A stretch of DNA of 64,000 nucleotides from Parapedobacter sp. SGR-10 (GTDB lineage Bacteria > Bacteroidota > Bacteroidia > Sphingobacteriales > Sphingobacteriaceae), in the NCBI RefSeq assembly GCF_011030405.1, contig NZ_JAAJTJ010000001.1, forward strand, positions 124,001 to 188,000, in the 5' to 3' direction. This document shows, piece after piece, positions 6,262 through 13,955 of this stretch. The notes under the pieces were generated by a model. The model saw only the letters and a program-made list of their open reading frames with translations, ran no database searches and had not been told where the DNA came from. Each line of letters begins with the position of its first letter. Within the stretch, counting starts at the first letter, position 1. The position numbers and the translations under genes were made by a program.

Positions 6262-7047
6262 GTGGAGAGAGGCAGGAATCGTGATAGTAAGGGGATCGGT
6301 GTTTTTTTGAATGTACAAAATGATGTACATCGGCCGAAATTATCTTTTTTTGATGTACAAAACCATGTACTTCGAGGATTTTCCCTGTTTTTTGCCTTGC
6401 TGACGGTAGGTCTGGATGCGAAGCATGCGGCTATGGGTGTTTCAAAAGAAACAGAGTTCTCGGGTTATGTGGCCAAGGCGGTCCGTATCACCGAGGAGGA
6501 GTATCTGAGCCTGTCCATGGGGGGAGGTCTGATCCACTTCCAGGGCAACTATATGGGTATCGACGATCAAAACGACCCCTCATTTAGGGAGGATGTCCGG
6601 GAGACAAGTGGGTTTCTAAGTATCGGCACGAGTTACTACCGTCCGGACCGCTATTACTTTGGCATATCGATGCCGAGGTTTTCGCTGAGTAGGCAGGACA
6701 ACGTTGACTACGAGTTCCGTAACGTGTACTACATCACTGCCGGTGCTTTGATCGGTCTGGACGAGGCTTTTCATCTTCGTCCCTCGCTGTTGGTAAGCCA
6801 TATGGATGATCTGGCACCGCGCTACGACGTGAGTGTGCTGCTGTTCATGGCACGCAAACTGGGTCTGGGCATGGGGGTGCAGAACCAGGGAGACCTGTCG
6901 GCGCTGATGCAGCTTAACTTTGGCAACTTTGGTCTCGGCTACAGCTACCAGTTCGCCAGCAAGAGCCATACGCTGAACCAACGTATTTCGACCAATACAC
7001 ACGAGGTCGGGCTACGGTACAGGGTGGGAGGTGTAGGGCTGCTGTAA
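6262..7047 (+). CDS. N-terminally truncated PorP/SprF-like outer-membrane protein
   Basis: Residues 58-261 match the C-terminal two thirds of the PorP/SprF family, whose members assist the type IX secretion system and gliding adhesins: GVSKETEFSGYVAKA, LSLSMGGGL, the FGISMPRFSLS strand and a final HEVGLRYRVGG. The usual opening of about 95 residues (signal peptide, QDPxFSQY) is missing. It is replaced by sequence translated from the 42-bp tandem repeat at 6311-6394. The only start giving the full frame is GTG 6262; the first ATG is 6433, giving 204 residues without a signal peptide. It may be a decayed gene or a gene with a rebuilt 5' end. Confidence 0.65.
   Translation: MERGRNRDSKGIGVFLNVQNDVHRPKLSFFDVQNHVLRGFSLFFALLTVGLDAKHAAMGVSKETEFSGYVAKAVRITEEEYLSLSMGGGLIHFQGNYMGIDDQNDPSFREDVRETSGFLSIGTSYYRPDRYYFGISMPRFSLSRQDNVDYEFRNVYYITAGALIGLDEAFHLRPSLLVSHMDDLAPRYDVSVLLFMARKLGLGMGVQNQGDLSALMQLNFGNFGLGYSYQFASKSHTLNQRISTNTHEVGLRYRVGGVGLL
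6311..6394 (+). repeat. Tandem 42-bp duplication with paired ATGTAC boxes
   Basis: Unit A (6311-6352) and unit B (6353-6394) each begin ATGTACAAAAnnATGTACnTCG and end in TTTTTTG. The 42-bp offset is twice 21. The ATGTAC core is that of the 4339-4695 array. The repeat lies at the 5' end of the PorP-like frame. Confidence 0.75.
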
Positions 7048-7093
7048 GCCTTGTCCACCTGTGCAAGTCAGGCGATCAGCACTTTGCCCCCCT

Positions 7094-8326
7094 TTACAAA
7101 TTGTGCAATGCCTTCACCATTCGTTTGATCCCTTCGGCCAGGACAGCCCTAGGACAGGCGATGTTGATGCGGATATGCCCTTCGCCATTGTGGACGAACA
7201 TCTTGCCATCTTCTATCAGCACCCCATGCCGTGCAAAGTCCATCGCTACATTGTTTTTATCTGCTCTATGCTCCAGATAGGCAGAGATATCTACCCAAGC
7301 CAGGTAAGTAGACTGCGGAATATAGAACTGCACTTTCGGTACCTCCGCTTCCAGTTGTGTCCGCAGGAAGGCAAAATTGTTGTCCAAATACTGTTTCAAC
7401 TGCTCCAACCAATCTTCGCAGGAAGCATAGGCCGTCTGTGTAGCCACGATGCTCAATGGAGATAGTACCTCGGCATACAAACGCAGCCATTCTTTCCGCA
7501 CTGCTTTGTGCGGGATAAACAGATGTGACATCGGGCTCCCGGCCAGATTGAATGTCTTGCTAGGGGCTGTACAGGTGATGATGCGATCATTGTCCGGAAA
7601 AAGTCTCGCCAAAGGGATATGCTGCTGTCCCTTGCGCAAAAGGTCACAATGGATCTCATCAGAAATGATCCAAATGCCGTGGCGCCGACAGAGGTCACCC
7701 ATCTTGCGCAGTTCCTCCTCACTCCACACTCTGCCTGTAGGATTGTGCGGATGGCACAGGATAAAAAGCTTTATGTTCTTCGCTCCATCCGCCAGCTGTC
7801 GCTCCATATCTTCAAAATCCACCGTATAATAACCTTCCTGCTGGACAAGGGGACTGTAAAATACCTGCCGCCCGTGATAGTCCCCGGCATGTTTAAAAGG
7901 TGCATAAGCAGGGGTATGGATCAGGATATTTTCTCCCGGCTCCGTCAGCAATCCTACCAGGCGATTGAGTGCCGGGACGATCCCCGGAGAGATCACCAGA
8001 TCTTCTTCCTGGATGGCCCACTCATATCGTCTACGAAACCAAGAGGACAGCACCGCAAAATAACTATCGTCGTATATACGGGTGTATCCCAAGATCTTGC
8101 GATCCAGATGCTCCCGAATAGCGTCCAAGACCTCTGGCGGTGTAGCAAAGTCCATATCGGCTACCCATAACCGGATATAATCACTGTCGTCAAAAGGAAA
8201 TGTCGCATTCTTGTCCGAGCCAAACATAGATTGTCTCCAACCTTCAAAACTGACACTATTGGTGCCGCTACGGTCAATGATCTCGTCGAAATTGTACGTA
8301 TGCATATATATCTGATTATTTGCCAC
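7094..8326 (-). CDS. PatB/MalY-type PLP-dependent cystathionine beta-lyase
   Basis: This is a 410-residue fold-type I aminotransferase-like enzyme. It carries the family opening (PLWVADMDF-type, here IRLWVADMDFATPP), CHPHNPTGRVW, SDEIHCDL and the PLP-binding lysine in APSKTFNLAG (about residue 257 from this start). PatB/MalY enzymes cleave cystathionine or cysteine conjugates to homocysteine or thiols, pyruvate and ammonia. ATG 8305 (MHTYNFDEI) is an equally likely start, because the first seven residues are not typical. It stands alone, and no SAM riboswitch was recognised upstream. Confidence 0.88.
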   Translation of the reverse strand: MANNQIYMHTYNFDEIIDRSGTNSVSFEGWRQSMFGSDKNATFPFDDSDYIRLWVADMDFATPPEVLDAIREHLDRKILGYTRIYDDSYFAVLSSWFRRRYEWAIQEEDLVISPGIVPALNRLVGLLTEPGENILIHTPAYAPFKHAGDYHGRQVFYSPLVQQEGYYTVDFEDMERQLADGAKNIKLFILCHPHNPTGRVWSEEELRKMGDLCRRHGIWIISDEIHCDLLRKGQQHIPLARLFPDNDRIITCTAPSKTFNLAGSPMSHLFIPHKAVRKEWLRLYAEVLSPLSIVATQTAYASCEDWLEQLKQYLDNNFAFLRTQLEAEVPKVQFYIPQSTYLAWVDISAYLEHRADKNNVAMDFARHGVLIEDGKMFVHNGEGHIRINIACPRAVLAEGIKRMVKALHNL

Positions 8327-8784
8327 TTATTGTCGTTATAAAAGACACACATGAGCATCCATCAGCGATAGGTAGGTTTCGCAGTTTGTTTTTTAACAGA
8401 TCAGCTTACCTGTCTACTTAACCTCCGCTACATGGATATTTCAGCAGTTTTTATTTTTTTTGATAAAAGTACCAATTTACGAATAGGATTTTTGCATACC
8501 AAGTCGATATTTTTCTCTTCATTCACCCCAAAAGATGTCCGTAAAAAACTAGCACTGTGCCATATAGAGGATGTCAATCGGATCGAGCTTTTTCTGGAAA
8601 CAAGAAAGATACACACGTAGACGCGGTACTGAGAGTCCAGATCCTACCGAAGCGTTCCTGCAAAAATAACCAATTATAACTAAGTGAAATTGGCTTTTCA
8701 CGCGTTGAAATAAGCTGTTGGCTCATTTTGGAAAAAGGGAAAAGAAAAATGTAGCTTATTTGCTTAAAACAAATACGAAAAGCT
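8327..8784. other. Intergenic region without a recognised gene
   Basis: 458 bp lie between the PatB-like gene and the collagen-like lipoprotein. Overlapping 62-codon frames exist on both strands at about 8428-8620, but their composition is not protein-like. No RNA, terminator or repeat from the window's families was recognised. Confidence 0.5.
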
Positions 8785-9222
8785 ATGAAAAAATTGCTTG
8801 TACTGCTCATGCTGGTCTTATCACTGGCCTCTTGCAAAAAAGGAGAAATAGGACCAGAAGGTCCAGCAGGTCCCGCCGGAAATGCCAATGTTGTTTCTAA
8901 GATATTCCTACCGGCAAATATTACCTGGAGGCAGACGACTTTATATGGCACAAACTACGTCACGGCTTCCTTAGACCTTCCCGAGATTACCGATGAGGTC
9001 TTAAATGGAGGAAGTGTACAGGTGTATGGAGGTTTTTTCTGGGGCGATCCCTGGAGTGCCTTACCCCTTTCTTATTACGAAAGCGGCCGGACAGTCCATT
9101 TTTCTTATGGTATCAAAAAAGGATCTGTAACTTTGCGGATGCATTACTCCAATAATGCCGCACCTACAGCACCGGGGATACAGTTTAAAGTTGTCGTCGT
9201 GGGTGGACAGCCGACCCAATGA
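8785..9222 (+). CDS. Lipoprotein with short collagen-like repeat
   Basis: The product has 145 residues. The signal peptide ends in a lipobox (LSLASC), so Cys17 is the probable lipidated residue. A short Gly-X-Y run follows at once (GEIGPEGPAGPAGN). The rest, about 110 residues, is rich in beta-strand-forming and aromatic residues (SVQVYGGFFWGDPW). Bacteroidota genomes hold many small lipoproteins of this type with a collagen stub. Their role is not established; a surface or periplasmic location is inferred. It is convergent with the NYN gene. Confidence 0.75.
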   Translation: MKKLLVLLMLVLSLASCKKGEIGPEGPAGPAGNANVVSKIFLPANITWRQTTLYGTNYVTASLDLPEITDEVLNGGSVQVYGGFFWGDPWSALPLSYYESGRTVHFSYGIKKGSVTLRMHYSNNAAPTAPGIQFKVVVVGGQPTQ

Positions 9223-9273
9223 CAACACAGAAAATGGTGATTATACACGAATCCGATCCGGTACACATCATCG

Positions 9274-10032
9274 TCATCGCAGGCGCAAGTAAATATGCTT
9301 GACATGTTTATGCCCTCCGGAATCTCTTTCATCAATTTCAAACCTGTCGACATGCTTTATAAGGTCATACAACTTATTGAATCCATAGTTTCGCGGGTCA
9401 AAATCAGGTTTCTTTTTGGAAATCAAATTACCCAAAGAAGCGAGCAAAGCCCATCCTGTCTCGTCGGCCAGATCGTTGACACTATTTACGATAAGCTTCA
9501 CTGTTTCTTTATCTACCTTATCTATAGCTTTTCGAACAGGTTTGGTCTTCGATCTGGTTACAGATTTTGTCTGTACCTTAACATCTTCCTCCCTCTCTAC
9601 GGGCTTCAGAATTTCGATGTAGATAAATTTATTACAAGCTGCAATAAAGGGCGGCGGTGTCTTCTTCTCGCCCAAGCCGATCACGAGCATACCCGCCTCC
9701 CTCAGTCTTATCGCTAATCTGGTGAAGTCGCTGTCACTCGAAACGATACAGAATCCGGACACTTTTTCGGAATAAAGAATATCCATCGCATCGATGATCA
9801 ATGCGCTATCCGAAGAGTTTTTGCCGGTAGTATAGCTATACTGCTGAATGGGCGTAATGGCGTTATCGAGCAATACATTTTTCCAACCGGAGAGATTGGG
9901 CTTTGTCCAGTCGCCATATATCCGTTTGACGGTGGGTGTGCCATTTTTGGAAATCTCCTCCAACATTTCCTTCACATTGGCGTAAGGCACGTTGTCGGCA
10001 TCAATCAAAACGGCGAGCTTATGGTCCTGCAT
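9274..10032 (-). CDS. NYN-domain (LabA-like) protein with C-terminal OST-HTH/LOTUS domain
   Basis: The product has 252 residues. The N-terminal about 145 form a NYN/PIN-like nuclease domain with the acidic residues expected of the family: LIDADNVPYANV, the KNSSDSALIIDAMD motif and FCIVSSDSDFTRLA. A Lys-rich linker (about 150-175) leads to an OST-HTH/LOTUS domain at about 180-252 (WALLASLGNLISKKKPDFDPR, YGFNKLYDLI). This architecture is known in bacteria and points to RNA binding and cleavage. It is a single gene flanked by convergent neighbours, so context gives no target. Confidence 0.88.
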   Translation of the reverse strand: MQDHKLAVLIDADNVPYANVKEMLEEISKNGTPTVKRIYGDWTKPNLSGWKNVLLDNAITPIQQYSYTTGKNSSDSALIIDAMDILYSEKVSGFCIVSSDSDFTRLAIRLREAGMLVIGLGEKKTPPPFIAACNKFIYIEILKPVEREEDVKVQTKSVTRSKTKPVRKAIDKVDKETVKLIVNSVNDLADETGWALLASLGNLISKKKPDFDPRNYGFNKLYDLIKHVDRFEIDERDSGGHKHVKHIYLRLR

Positions 10033-10212
10033 GAATCTATAGTTTGCTAAAAAGTAAATATACCTATTATATGCTACAAAATATTAATATAGTTCACTAA
10101 AATTCCATTTTTTAAAGGAAGAATGTTTTTGATTCTCAACAACTTTTTTTGTCTGGGCTTGTTATATTCTTGAAAAGAGTACGTTTACAAATCTTTTATT
10201 TACTGAAACTGC

Positions 10213-11283
10213 ATGGATAAAACACTTTCTAAAGGGATACAGGTTTCTTTATTCATTGTATTGACCGTCCTTATCTTGTACTTCGGCAAAGAAGTATTAG
10301 CTCCGATAGCTATTGCATCTATCTTATCCATGCTCTTTGTCGTCCCCTCGACACGATTGGAGCATAAGGGGCTCCCACGATGGGCCAGTGCACTCCTCTC
10401 GGTCGTTATTCTGGCAGCTTGTCTTGCTGGCCTCGTCTTTCTGCTGAACTGGCAGCTACAAAGTTTTGCGGAGCAACTGGACGATATGAAAAAAAACCTC
10501 TCTCAGATGCTTTCCAACCTACAGGGATGGATTAGGGAAAGATCTGGTATAGCTCCTAGCGAACAGAAAGCCATCGCAGAAGAACAGATCAAGAACGGAT
10601 CGGGCAATGGCGGAATGGCACAACAGGTTATCGCCGGTTTTTTTAGTCTGTCTATAGACGTTATTCTGGTATTTGTCTATACATATCTTTTTCTCTTCTA
10701 TCGGGCTCGATTGAAGAATTTCCTTTTGAAAATAACCGATCTGAACCGTCGGGAACGCACGCTAGAGATCGTAGATTCGGCAAGCCAAGTGGCTGCCAGC
10801 TACATGACGGGACTGGCCAAAATGATCGTCACACTATGGATCCTCTACGGGATCGGCTTTACCGCTATTGGAGTAGAGAATGCTTTGTTCTTTGCTATCG
10901 TCTATGGGTTATTGGAGCTGATTCCTTTCATTGGAAACCTAACGGGTACAGCGATCACAATACTGGGGGTAACGGCTCAAGGAGGAGAAACTGACATGAT
11001 TTTGGGTGTGCTGGCTATATACATCGTCGTACAATTTATACAAACTTACCTACTGGAACCACTCGTGGTAGGCAATGAGGTCAATATCAATCCTCTATTT
11101 ACAATATGTAGTCTGGTCCTGGCAGAAGCGGTATGGGGCATCCCCGGAATGATACTGGCTATACCTATTGCAGGTATTTTGAAGATTATTTGCGACCGCG
11201 TCCCCTACCTACAGCCTTATGGTTATCTCATCGGTAGCGACAAGAAGCCTAAAAAACCATTCTGGAAGCGGAAGGCAAATTAG
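10213..11283 (+). CDS. AI-2E family transporter (PerM/TqsA-like)
   Basis: This is a 356-residue membrane protein with the layout of the family: two N-terminal helix pairs (VSLFIVLTVLILYFG, ALLSVVILAACLAGLVFLL), a cytosolic loop at about 80-135, then further membrane helices including the conserved GLLELIPFIGNLTG motif and a PLVVGNEVNINPLF stretch. Members are proposed exporters of autoinducer-2 or small ions; substrates vary and cannot be read from sequence. The Lys-rich tail (KKPKKPFWKRK) is cytosolic. It is a single-gene unit. Confidence 0.88.
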   Translation: MDKTLSKGIQVSLFIVLTVLILYFGKEVLAPIAIASILSMLFVVPSTRLEHKGLPRWASALLSVVILAACLAGLVFLLNWQLQSFAEQLDDMKKNLSQMLSNLQGWIRERSGIAPSEQKAIAEEQIKNGSGNGGMAQQVIAGFFSLSIDVILVFVYTYLFLFYRARLKNFLLKITDLNRRERTLEIVDSASQVAASYMTGLAKMIVTLWILYGIGFTAIGVENALFFAIVYGLLELIPFIGNLTGTAITILGVTAQGGETDMILGVLAIYIVVQFIQTYLLEPLVVGNEVNINPLFTICSLVLAEAVWGIPGMILAIPIAGILKIICDRVPYLQPYGYLIGSDKKPKKPFWKRKAN

Positions 11284-11369
11284 AATAACAGGGCAAAAAT
11301 TCCGAAGACCCTCTCCTACATTTGCCTTCGACAAACATTAGGAGAAAGTCTCTACATAGCGCATGATGA

Positions 11370-12215
11370 TTAGACCAAAGCCTTTTCAACAATATCAGCC
11401 AAAGAAGTGGTCGGGCGTCCGATCAATCTGGACAGTTGATGGCTATCGTCAAACAAGTCGCCTTGGGAAGCACCTACGTCCCAACCTGCTATGGCCGAAG
11501 CCAATCCTTCGGGCAGGCCCACTGACTTTAACACTTCAGCATATTCTTCTTCGGACAGGTTGTTATAGGGAATATGCTTGCCTGTCTGTCTGGATATTTC
11601 TGCGGCAAGATCCTGCAAGGTATAAGCTGCATCGCCCGCCAGTTCATAGACATTGCCCACATGCCCTTCACTAGTCAAGACAACGGTAGCTGCTTCGGCA
11701 TAGTCCTCACGGGCTGCTGATGAAATCTTTCCATCGGCGGCACTGCCTACGAACGCACCTGCTGCCAAAGCTCCCGGAATGGAGGCGGTATAATTTTCGG
11801 TGTACCATCCATTCCGCAGAACAGTGTAGGGTATTCCCGAGGATTTCAATAATTCCTCTGTCTGCTGGTGTTCTGTCGCCAGGCTCAAGCTCGACGTATC
11901 GGCATGGAGCAGGCTGGTGTACACAATCCACTTAACGTTCGCCTTACGGGCTGCTTCGATCACATTCTGATGCTGTGCGAAACGTTGGCCAACTTCGCTT
12001 CCCGAAATCAATAGCAAATGATCGATCCCTGTCAGCGCATCCGCTAAAATGTCTGGTTGGCCGTAATCGAACGCTCTGGCCTCGACATTCAAATCAACAG
12101 CTTTCTCCGGCGAACGTACCAAAGCAACTATATTTTTGGGGTTTACGTTGTTTTTTAGCTTTTCCACTACCAAACGACCTAGTTGCCCGGTAGCACCTGT
12201 AATTCCTATCTTCAT
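11370..12215 (-). CDS. NmrA-like NAD(P)-binding quinone oxidoreductase (QorB-like)
   Basis: The product has 281 residues from ATG 12215; the upstream ATG 12224 adds only three. The Rossmann nucleotide-binding motif is GITGATGQLG at the N-terminus. LLLISGSEVGQR, VYTSLLHAD and NGWYTENY are typical of QorB/YtfG NAD(P)H:quinone oxidoreductases in the atypical SDR (NmrA) group. It lies 54 bp downstream of an Rrf2-type regulator on the same strand, so the two probably form a redox- or quinone-responsive unit controlled by the palindrome at 12702-12736. Confidence 0.85.
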   Translation of the reverse strand: MKIGITGATGQLGRLVVEKLKNNVNPKNIVALVRSPEKAVDLNVEARAFDYGQPDILADALTGIDHLLLISGSEVGQRFAQHQNVIEAARKANVKWIVYTSLLHADTSSLSLATEHQQTEELLKSSGIPYTVLRNGWYTENYTASIPGALAAGAFVGSAADGKISSAAREDYAEAATVVLTSEGHVGNVYELAGDAAYTLQDLAAEISRQTGKHIPYNNLSEEEYAEVLKSVGLPEGLASAIAGWDVGASQGDLFDDSHQLSRLIGRPTTSLADIVEKALV

Positions 12216-12269
12216 ATTAATCAAACCTAATTTGTAACAACTTATATTACATTTATGTATAAAAAAATT

Positions 12270-12680
12270 TCAATCAAACTGTTTCACAAAATCTTGCAAT
12301 GTCTTCTGTTGGAGTGATGTGCCGATGAGCCTGTCCATTTCGAGAAAAAGACTGTCCAGTTCATCATTAATATCTTTCCCTACGGGACATTTTGGATTGG
12401 GGTCAAGATTTTTCTTCCCTAAGATGTTTGCATTTTTAACGACCTGATAGATATCTGCTAAGGTAATCTGATCGGATGGAACGTCCAACATGGAACCTCC
12501 CTCTTTGCCTTTCCTGCTCGTCACCCATCCCCGTTCCTGTAAGATCCCCAGTTCTTTTCGGACAATGACGGGGTTGATATGGATACTGCCTGCAATCCAG
12601 TCCGAGCTCAGCCATTGGCCGGGGCTCCTGGCTAAAAGTGTCAGAATATGGATGACTGTCGCAAATCTTGTATTGTTCAT
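12270..12680 (-). CDS. Rrf2-family transcriptional regulator
   Basis: The product has 136 residues from ATG 12680; the longer frame to 12743 starts inside the operator palindrome and is not used. A winged helix-turn-helix fills the N-terminus (FATVIHILTLLARSPG, SIHINPVIVRKELGILQERGWV), with the Rrf2 Gly-rich wing (RKGKEGGSML). The Fe-S-binding cysteine triad is not present: only one Cys is seen, in NPKCPVGKDI. That favours the YwnA/HypR-like, disulfide- or thiol-sensing branch. It probably represses itself and the downstream QorB-like gene. Confidence 0.85.
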   Translation of the reverse strand: MNNTRFATVIHILTLLARSPGQWLSSDWIAGSIHINPVIVRKELGILQERGWVTSRKGKEGGSMLDVPSDQITLADIYQVVKNANILGKKNLDPNPKCPVGKDINDELDSLFLEMDRLIGTSLQQKTLQDFVKQFD

Positions 12681-12701
12681 ATCGAAAGCAAAGGTAAGCA
12701 C

Positions 12702-12736
12702 ATCTTTATTGTAATAAAAATTATTACAATAAAGAT
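12702..12736. promoter_or_regulatory. Perfect 16-bp-arm palindrome, candidate Rrf2 operator
   Basis: ATCTTTATTGTAATAA (12702-12717) and its exact reverse complement (12721-12736) are separated by AAA. It lies 22 bp upstream of the Rrf2 gene ATG and 20 bp from the stop of the VOC gene. Such AT-rich dyads are typical Rrf2 or HxlR operators. Autoregulation is inferred. Confidence 0.75.
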
Positions 12737-12755
12737 TATTCACGTTTTTGTAAAT

Positions 12756-13247
12756 TTATTCATCAGCCTCCTGTAACAGGTCGGCCAGATCCAGTGCCAT
12801 GGTGTACATTTCTAAGGATCCATCGGGTTTAAGCGGCCAAAGTTCTTTCGGCCGATCCCAATACAGCTCTACACCATTGCCATCGGGGTCGTCAAGGTAC
12901 AGAGCTTCTGACACACCATGATCACTCGCTCCTGTCAGCGGATAGCGTGCATGGCGTAGTCTTTTAAAGATGACAGCCAGATCTTTTCGGGTAGGGTAAA
13001 CAATAGCTATATGATAGAGGCCAACAGTATAAGGCTGTGCCTGTGGAAGCCCCCTACTGTGCCAGGTATTCAGCCCTATATGGTGATGATAGCCACCTGC
13101 TGAAAGAAACGCAGCCTGATCTCCGTACGTCATTGTCAGTTCAAACCCCAATAAACCCCTGTAGAATGAAAGAGCACGGTCTAGATCAGAAACTTTTAAA
13201 TGAACATGCCCTATGCGTGTCTGGGGAGGAACGTAATATTCATCCAT
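12756..13247 (-). CDS. VOC-family protein (catechol 2,3-dioxygenase/glyoxalase fold)
   Basis: The product has 163 residues. The opening IGHVHLKVSDLDRALSFYRG gives the first metal-ligand His, GLYHIAIVYPT the second region, and YLDDPDGNGVELYWDRP the C-terminal Glu ligand. This is the usual VOC His-Glu signature. It resembles the N-terminal half of CatE-type extradiol dioxygenases, ending in the family's MALDLADLL. The substrate is unknown. It lies directly upstream of the Rrf2-QorB unit on the same strand; the operator between them suggests separate control. Confidence 0.85.
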   Translation of the reverse strand: MDEYYVPPQTRIGHVHLKVSDLDRALSFYRGLLGFELTMTYGDQAAFLSAGGYHHHIGLNTWHSRGLPQAQPYTVGLYHIAIVYPTRKDLAVIFKRLRHARYPLTGASDHGVSEALYLDDPDGNGVELYWDRPKELWPLKPDGSLEMYTMALDLADLLQEADE

Positions 13248-13432
13248 AATAGTATACTTTCAAAACAAAAAAAATAAACTTACACAAAGATCGCAAATTC
13301 TTTAGGCCATTCCACATCCTCTACGATTGTTCCATATGTTAATACAAGCATATGTATGATACAATCATAAACTACAGGTACAGCAGACTATATGCGCACC
13401 ACTATTTATTAAAATCTATCCGATTAGAGTTC

Positions 13433-13774
13433 CTAAGCTGCTGCCATCTCTTCACAAGCGATAGCACAGGCACGACAGACCTCGGCGCATTCGCGACAGT
13501 GCTCCATACCCATGGCTGCATGCTTTTCACATTCATCTGCACACCTGTTGCATATATCTGCGCATATCCGGCAAAGGTCTTCGCTCATCTGTCCATCCAT
13601 ACTCATTACGCTTACTGCCGCTTCACAAATAGCAGCACATTCCAAATCTAGCTGGATACAGTTTTTAAGGTGTGCTACATGATCTTCATTCAGACACGCT
13701 ATGGCACATTGGTGACAGACTGCTACACATTTCTGACAGGCTTCTATACAATTTTGAAATTTTGCTTGTATCAT
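13433..13774 (-). CDS. Cys-rich four-helix-bundle copper-binding protein (Csp/DUF326-like)
   Basis: The product has 113 residues, 19 of them Cys, spaced mostly as CxxC, CxxxC and CxxCxxxC along predicted helices (CIEACQKCVAVCHQCAIAC). This is the pattern of Csp-type cytosolic copper storage proteins, in which Cys lines the core of a four-helix bundle and binds many Cu(I) ions. There is no signal peptide, as in cytosolic Csp3. The gene stands alone between the VOC gene and the pyrophosphatase. Metal identity is inferred from the family. Confidence 0.88.
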   Translation of the reverse strand: MIQAKFQNCIEACQKCVAVCHQCAIACLNEDHVAHLKNCIQLDLECAAICEAAVSVMSMDGQMSEDLCRICADICNRCADECEKHAAMGMEHCRECAEVCRACAIACEEMAAA

Positions 13775-13874
13775 AATAGTAAGATTTTGTTGTCTGTATC
13801 ACAAGAACAAACAAAAGCGGTTTCTGTTCAGGATAATTTACATTGGCGATCCATCTTTCCCGATATATAAACAA

Positions 13875-13902
13875 AAAGGGGCGACATTATAGTCGGCCCT
13901 TT
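13875..13902 (-). terminator. Probable intrinsic terminator of hppA
   Basis: The 11-bp arms AAAGGGGCGAC and GTCGGCCCTTT (one internal G-G mismatch) enclose ATTATA. On the minus strand a T run follows. It lies 54 bp past the hppA stop. Confidence 0.65.
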
Positions 13903-13909
13903 GTATACT

Positions 13910-13937
13910 GTAGAGACGCAATGCATTGCGTCTCTAC
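13910..13937. repeat. Dispersed 28-bp palindrome, copy 3
   Basis: This is a perfect palindrome with 14-bp arms GTAGAGACGCAATG, lying between the hppA stop and its terminator. Confidence 0.85.
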
Positions 13938-13955
13938 AAAAATATATACATATTT

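Noticed and set aside
2040..7047. Intact prophage
   Set aside because: No integrase, terminase, capsid, portal or att repeats are visible; only DUF5675 and small membrane proteins hint at phage ancestry.
8428..8620. Overlapping 62-codon frames on both strands
   Set aside because: Neither shows protein-like composition, a start signal or a neighbour that would explain it.
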